Shown piece by piece: positions 47,108 through 50,970 of a stretch of 50,970 bases of DNA (positions within the stretch are counted from its first letter, which is position 1; every line of letters starts with the position of its first letter). A program made the translations under genes and the position numbers. The notes under the pieces are model-generated. The model searched no databases. It saw nothing but the letters and a program-made list of their open reading frames with translations, and was not told the origin of the DNA. The stretch comes from Clostridia bacterium. GTDB taxonomy: Bacteria > Bacillota > Clostridia > TANB77 > CAG-508. The DNA lies in contig JAAVYF010000054.1 of NCBI GenBank assembly GCA_022790975.1, forward strand, positions 1 through 50,970. Direction: 5' to 3'.

Positions 47108-47525
47108 ATGAACATTGATAGTATAAAAGATGGATTAGTTTTAGATCATATTAAAGCTGGAAAAGCAATGGAAATATATGAACTACTTCGGGTTAAATGA
47201 GTTAGACTGTCAGGTTGCAATTATTACAAATGCTAAAAGTGAAAAAAGTGGAAGAAAAGATATAATAAAAATAGATAAAGAAATTGAAATTGATTTTGAA
47301 AAGCTTGGATTTATAGATGCAAATGTTACTGTGAATGTAGTTAAAAATGGTGAGATTATTCAAAAGAAAAAATTGGCTCTTCCAGATAGAATTGTAAATG
47401 TAGTAAAATGTAAAAACCCAAGGTGTATAACATCAGTTGAAAGAGAATTAGATCAAATATTTATTTTAACAGATAGAGTAAATAATGTTTATAGGTGCAA
47501 ATATTGTGAGATGAGTTTGAAATAA
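47108..47525 (+). CDS. pyrI: Aspartate carbamoyltransferase regulatory subunit (one CGG +1 site)
   Basis: A 138-residue regulatory chain that binds nucleotide effectors and zinc. The start is the ATG at 47108 (DSIKDGLVLDHIKAGKAMEI). After skipping C47189 it continues YELLGLNELDCQVAIITNAK and then the zinc domain, CKNPRCITSVE and YRCKYCEMSLK (CxxxxC plus CxxC). Unshifted reading ends two codons later. GGAGG lies in the end of pyrB, so the subunits are translationally linked, as suits a fixed holoenzyme. Confidence 0.92.
47189..47192 (+). other. CGG +1 site 20 (pyrI G28)
   Basis: CTT-c-GGG-TTA, the only site with a GGG codon. Skipping C47189 restores IYELLGLNELDC. Confidence 0.87.
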
Positions 47526-47660
47526 AATTTTATAAGAATAAATGAAATTAAAAATAGATTTTCATAAATTATTTTTTTAGATAAACCTAGTTAAAGTAAA
47601 ATTTCATATAGTGTTTTTTATAATAATAACTTTTCATATATAATAAGTATTAGTGATATA

Positions 47661-47694
47661 AAAAAGGAGAAGATATAAAGTCTTCTCCTTTTTG
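47661..47694. terminator. Bidirectional terminator
   Basis: AAAAAGGAGAAGA / TCTTCTCCTTTTT stem with a 7-nt loop; T runs on both strands. It serves pyrI and, on the minus strand, the Cys-rich micropeptide gene. Confidence 0.88.
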
Positions 47695-47702
47695 GCACAA
47701 TA

Positions 47703-47742
47703 TTTTTATATACAAAAATATTAAAAATTTTGTATATAAAAA
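47703..47742. repeat. Perfect 15-bp inverted repeat
   Basis: TTTTTATATACAAAA and TTTTGTATATAAAAA around a 10-nt loop, 14 bp after the stop of the minus-strand Cys-rich gene. Possibly a second terminator stem. Confidence 0.6.
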
Positions 47743-47755
47743 CTATACTTAAAAA

Positions 47756-47887
47756 TTAGCAACATCCATTATTTCTGTTACCACATCCATTGTTACCACA
47801 ACAACAGAATAAAAGAATTAAAATAAGAATAATCCAGATGCATTCGTTATCAAATAAACCACATCCACAACCTCTATTTTCTGGCAT
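47756..47887 (-). CDS. Cys/Gly-rich hydrophobic micropeptide
   Basis: A 43-residue protein. The start MPENRGCGCGLFDNECIW leads into a short membrane helix (IILILILLFCCC), then GNNGCGNRNNGCC. Nine of 43 residues are Cys. It is preceded by a perfect AGGAGGT site and followed by two hairpins, so it is surely a gene despite its length. It recalls small YjcZ/SscA-type spore proteins, which are short, Gly-rich and hydrophobic, but these lack so many Cys. Role in the spore coat or metal binding is inference. Confidence 0.75.
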   Translation of the reverse strand: MPENRGCGCGLFDNECIWIILILILLFCCCGNNGCGNRNNGCC

Positions 47888-47904
47888 AGAATATACCTCC
47901 TTTT

Positions 47905-48241
47905 AAGTAGATTTTTCTTTGAAAATCTTTAGTATGTTATATAATATTCTATTTTATAAAATATGTGATATATTTTTCTATTTTATTTTTAATCCTTTAT
48001 ATTTCATTTGATAATTTATTTTACTAATAATGTATGAAATTTTTGGGATGATTTGTGATATAGAAAAAGTTTGTTAGAAAGTTTTTGGTGTATTTGTTGT
48101 ATTACAATTGATGTGAAACAAAATTAATAATAAAATATAAAAAGTAAAAGCTACTATTTAGATATGCATTTTTTTATTATATTGAAATATAGCATATATA
48201 GTGATAAAATAATACAAATAAAATATAAGGTAGGATTAAAA
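47905..48241. other. Non-coding stretch between divergent genes
   Basis: AT-rich. It holds the promoter at 48182-48210 and presumably that of the Cys-rich gene. Nothing else is visible. Confidence 0.5.
48182..48210 (+). promoter_or_regulatory. Promoter of the DUF3298-like gene
   Basis: -35 TTGAAA (48182-48187) and -10 TAAAAT (48205-48210), 17-bp spacer. It lies downstream of a possible ATG at 48164, which rules out that start. Confidence 0.65.
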
Positions 48242-49615
48242 ATGACGAAAAAACAAAAAATAATAATAGGATTAATTGTTGTATTTGCTATAATTGTAAT
48301 TATCATTAGTATAATTTTATTAAATAATACAAAAAGTGACAATAATAAGTCAAATAAAAATACTGAATACTGGAAAAAGGCATATTTAGAAATTTTACAA
48401 GATAAAGAAAAATTTGATAATTTAGATAATATCGAACTTCAGCTTTCAGATTTAAATAATGATAATATTCCAGAGTTTATAATTTTTGCAACAAAAATTA
48501 CAAAAGATGATAATGATAAGGATAAGCAAAAAATAGCTAAAATATATTCTGTAAATGAAGATGGAGAGTGTAATCTAAAATCTTTTAGAAATATAGATAC
48601 AATTGCTTTAATGTATAATAATGAAAATGGTACATATGGTTGGTATGGAATAAAAGATAAAGAAAATGCTTATGAGTTTTTAATAGATAGATATATAATC
48701 GATATTAGTGATAAGGTATATAAAGTCAATAAAGATGTTGAAGAATTTCTTACAAATTATTATATAAGACTTCCTTTTGATAATGAACTAGAAAATTCAG
48801 AGAAAAAGGAATTATTTGAGAAGTTAAAAGAGAGTTTCAAAACATTAGATGAATTAGTACAACCAGGTACAATTTTAGGTGAATATAAATTTGACGATTC
48901 TAAAGATAAAGATAATTTAAAAAATAAAAATGACACATTTTATGTAAAGATTGAAAAATTAGAAAATATGTTAAAATCAGAATATGAACACTATGTTCTT
49001 GATTTAACTCATTTTAAAGCTCATGTTATAAATGAAAATAATGAAGAGATTGCTCAAAAGATAGAAGAATTTTTAAATGAAGAGGTTGCAGACTATAGTA
49101 TAGATGATTTCCAAGATATATTAGATTCTTTTGGAGATACAGAAGATAATATAAATGAGGAGCGTTTTAAATTTACTCAAACTTTAGAACTTGAACTAAG
49201 AACAGATAAATTTATTTCTGTAAGCTATAATTTAGTAGGAGATTTAGGTGGAGTTCCGTGGATATCAAATTTGGGTTATGTAATTAGTTTGGAAACAGGA
49301 GAGTATTATACTGATTTAAATGAATTAGTGCTTGATGTAGAAGAATTTAAAGAATATATTATAAATAAAGCTAAAAAAGAATTAAAAAATCAATTAGGAG
49401 AAGAAGGATTGATTCCAGACTATGAGAATGAATTAAGTAATCAATTATTTGATGATGGACATTGGTATTTAACTAGAAATGGAATGAATTTTGAAATAGA
49501 AAAATATGCAGTGTCTTATGGAGCTTCTGGAGCACCAACAATTTCTATTACTTATGAAGAATTAAGTGGATATTTAAGAGATGATATTTTGGAAGCTATT
49601 GAAAAAAGTGAATAA
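48242..49615 (+). CDS. Membrane-anchored extracytoplasmic protein, DUF3298-like C-terminus
   Basis: A 457-residue protein. MTKKQK precedes one membrane helix (IIIGLIVVFAIIVIIISIILL), a polar Asn/Lys linker and a middle domain with an EF-like acidic pattern (LSDLNNDNIPEFIIFA). The C-terminal 150 residues (TLELELRTDKFISVSYNLVG, GGVPWISNLGYVISLETGEY, GASGAPTISITYEEL) resemble DUF3298, found in RsiV-type lysozyme-sensing anti-sigma factors and in secreted proteins. No sigma factor is next to it. The start at 48242 follows AAGGTAGG. Confidence 0.7.
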   Translation: MTKKQKIIIGLIVVFAIIVIIISIILLNNTKSDNNKSNKNTEYWKKAYLEILQDKEKFDNLDNIELQLSDLNNDNIPEFIIFATKITKDDNDKDKQKIAKIYSVNEDGECNLKSFRNIDTIALMYNNENGTYGWYGIKDKENAYEFLIDRYIIDISDKVYKVNKDVEEFLTNYYIRLPFDNELENSEKKELFEKLKESFKTLDELVQPGTILGEYKFDDSKDKDNLKNKNDTFYVKIEKLENMLKSEYEHYVLDLTHFKAHVINENNEEIAQKIEEFLNEEVADYSIDDFQDILDSFGDTEDNINEERFKFTQTLELELRTDKFISVSYNLVGDLGGVPWISNLGYVISLETGEYYTDLNELVLDVEEFKEYIINKAKKELKNQLGEEGLIPDYENELSNQLFDDGHWYLTRNGMNFEIEKYAVSYGASGAPTISITYEELSGYLRDDILEAIEKSE

Positions 49616-49663
49616 AAAGGTAATAAAAAAAGTTAAGTTTTAAAGAAGAATAGGAGAAATAAA

Positions 49664-50854
49664 ATGTACGAAGTATTTGCAGATTTACATGTTCATATTG
49701 GAAGAAGTGAGAATGGAAAACCTATAAAAATTACAGGAGCTAGAAGTCTTAATTTTGCTAATATTGCAAAAGAATGTGTAGAAAAAAAAGGAATAAATTT
49801 AGTAGGAATCATAGATTGTGCTTCACCATATGTTATTGAAGATATTGAAAACTTTTTAAAAAATGGAGAAGCTTATGAATTAGAAAAAGGAGGTATTATA
49901 TATAAAGACCAAGTCTGTATTATTTTAGGAAGTGAAATAGAAACTGCTGAAATTAATGATGAAGGAAAAACTGGTTCAGCACATAATTTATGTTATTTTC
50001 CTCATTTAGCTGATATTAAAGCATTTTCAAATGAGATGAGTCATCATATAAAAAATATAACTCTTAGTTCTCAAAGATGTGATATGTCTGCATATGATTT
50101 AATAGATATTGTAAAAAAATATAATGGAATTTTAGTTCCAGCACATTGTTTTACACCATATAAAAGTTTTTATGGAAACTGTACAAAAAGTTTAAAAAGA
50201 ATATTTAAAGAAAAATTTGATGATATTTATGCAATTGAACTGGGGTTAAGTTCAGATACATTTTTAGCAGATGAGATATCTGAGTTAGAAAATAAAACAT
50301 TTTTAACAAATTCAGATGCACATTCTCTTCCAAGAATAGCAAGAGAATACAATAAAATGGAGCTTGAAGATATTAATTTTGAGGAATTTGTTAAAGTTTT
50401 AAAAAGAGAAGATGGAAGAAAGATATTAAAAAACTATGGTTTAGATCCAAAGCTTGGAAAATACCATAGAACATATTGCGAAGTCTGTGGAAAGAGAATT
50501 TCAGGAAATGCTCCAGTTACCAAATGTGATACATGTGATAGTAAAAATATTACAATGGGAGTATATGATAGAATAGAAATTATAAAAGATAAGCCTAAAA
50601 CTAATAGCCCAGATTTTAGACCAGAATATGTATATCAAATTCCATTGAGCTTTATTCCAGGGCTAGGAACAAAATCAATAGAAAAATTGTTAAATAAATT
50701 TGGAACAGAAATGACAGTTTTACACAAACTTTCAAAAGACGATATAGAAGCTGTAATGGGAGAAAAAATAGCAAAAAATATAATCTCCTCAAGAACCGGA
50801 AAAATGAATATTTTGGCTGGAGGAGGAGGAAATTATGGTAAAGTGGAACTTTAG
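49664..50854 (+). CDS. Endonuclease Q-like PHP-domain protein
   Basis: A 396-residue protein. The PHP metal-binding domain covers about 1-250: FADLHVHIGRS, GIIDCASP, LGSEIETAE, LVPAHCFTPY and TNSDAHSL. A four-Cys zinc motif follows (CEVCGKRI ... CDTC), then a helix-hairpin-helix, SFIPGLGTKSIEKLLNKFG. This order matches endonuclease Q, which in archaea and some Bacilli nicks 5' of deaminated bases. A related Bacillus protein is annotated as UvrD/PHP-like, so the name is by architecture. AGGAG precedes the ATG. Its last seven codons lie within the 67-bp repeat. Confidence 0.85.
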   Translation: MYEVFADLHVHIGRSENGKPIKITGARSLNFANIAKECVEKKGINLVGIIDCASPYVIEDIENFLKNGEAYELEKGGIIYKDQVCIILGSEIETAEINDEGKTGSAHNLCYFPHLADIKAFSNEMSHHIKNITLSSQRCDMSAYDLIDIVKKYNGILVPAHCFTPYKSFYGNCTKSLKRIFKEKFDDIYAIELGLSSDTFLADEISELENKTFLTNSDAHSLPRIAREYNKMELEDINFEEFVKVLKREDGRKILKNYGLDPKLGKYHRTYCEVCGKRISGNAPVTKCDTCDSKNITMGVYDRIEIIKDKPKTNSPDFRPEYVYQIPLSFIPGLGTKSIEKLLNKFGTEMTVLHKLSKDDIEAVMGEKIAKNIISSRTGKMNILAGGGGNYGKVEL

Positions 50855-50970
50855 CATAATTTCCGGAGCGTGAAAATTTCGAAGAAATTTGCTAGTATTA
50901 AAAAATTATGGTAAAGTGGAACTTTAGCATAATTTCCGGAGCGTGAAAATTTCGAAGAAATTTGCTAGTA
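50831..50970. repeat. 67-bp direct repeat, two copies, at the window edge
   Basis: Copies 50831-50897 and 50904-50970 are identical, with a 6-bp spacer (73-bp period). The first copy includes the end and stop codon of the endonuclease Q-like gene; the unit ends in ...AATTTGCTAGTA. The second copy runs to the last base, so the array may continue beyond the window or mark an assembly break. Confidence 0.9.

Noticed and set aside
7794..47192. A classical programmed frameshift (prfB-like Shine-Dalgarno plus stop, or -1 slippery heptamer)
   Set aside because: There is no shared upstream purine motif, no slippery P-site codon, no stop codon at the site, and one site is at codon 4. Only CGGN is common to all.
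7794..47192. CGG reassigned to another amino acid by simple codon reassignment
   Set aside because: A triplet reassignment would leave the frame broken after each site. Only a four-base step restores the proteins.
6789..47525. The broken genes as ordinary pseudogenes or random sequencing errors
   Set aside because: Random errors in AT-rich DNA would be mostly A/T-run indels and would not respect reading frame. All 20 events are a C before GG, always at a Gly codon in frame, and the sequence on both sides keeps all motifs. Since Gly codons supply most but not all GG dinucleotides (ATG-GAA, TTG-GAA and TGG also occur), a systematic artefact is less likely but cannot be fully excluded without reads.

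Overview
The window comes from a very AT-rich, spore-forming Firmicute. It is most like the uncultured gut Clostridia: SpoVA proteins, a Gram-positive type IV pilus operon with clostridial prepilins (KGITLVALV start), the miaB-mutS and rimP-nusA-ylxR-ylxQ-infB-rbfA-nrnA-truB orders, and a pyrB-pyrI pair. Arginine is mostly AGA, with some CGT. I saw no rRNA, tRNA, CRISPR array, transposase or phage gene.

Layout. 1-5.1 kb: a small membrane protein, ribosomal protein L31, a small HTH regulator, an unknown exported protein, Dps, pyruvate kinase, and a decayed foreign-looking gene. 5.2-9.4 kb: miaB and mutS. 9.5-14.7 kb: a 1382-residue BspA-type leucine-rich-repeat protein and an overlapping unknown partner. 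14.7-21.8 kb: polA, a foreign-looking adenylate kinase paralogue, leuS, and another foreign-looking orphan. 21.8-24.7 kb (minus strand): spoVAC-spoVAD-spoVAE and a dodecin. 24.9-34.9 kb: a complete type IV pilus operon (pilM/N fusion, pilO, pilP-like, major pilin, prepilin peptidase, pilin-like protein, pilB, pilT, pilC). 35.1-36.0 kb: a ROK sugar kinase. 36.1-44.3 kb: the nusA-infB translation operon. 44.6-46.0 kb: a Gly-rich membrane protein and a DUF2207-like protein. 46.1-47.5 kb: pyrB-pyrI. 47.7-50.97 kb: a Cys-rich micropeptide, a DUF3298-like protein, an endonuclease Q-like protein, and a 67-bp direct repeat at the window edge.

The outstanding signal is a recoding pattern. Thirteen otherwise normal genes (mutS, polA, spoVAC, spoVAD, spoVAE, pilT, pilC, the ROK kinase gene, ylxQ, truB, the Gly-rich gene, pyrB, pyrI) are interrupted at 20 places. 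Every interruption is the same event: one extra C directly before an in-frame glycine codon GGN, so the ribosome meets an in-frame CGG. Skipping the C (reading CGGN as Gly) restores each protein, usually at a conserved glycine. Outside these sites I found no in-frame CGG in the native genes. Arginine CGG occurs only in the three foreign-looking genes at about 4.7, 17.5 and 21.2 kb. The simplest biological reading is that CGG is unassigned or very slowly decoded and triggers +1 frameshifting by out-of-frame pairing of tRNA-Gly. The alternative is a systematic sequence error, which would have to respect reading frame. All coordinates below treat the split pieces as single genes.
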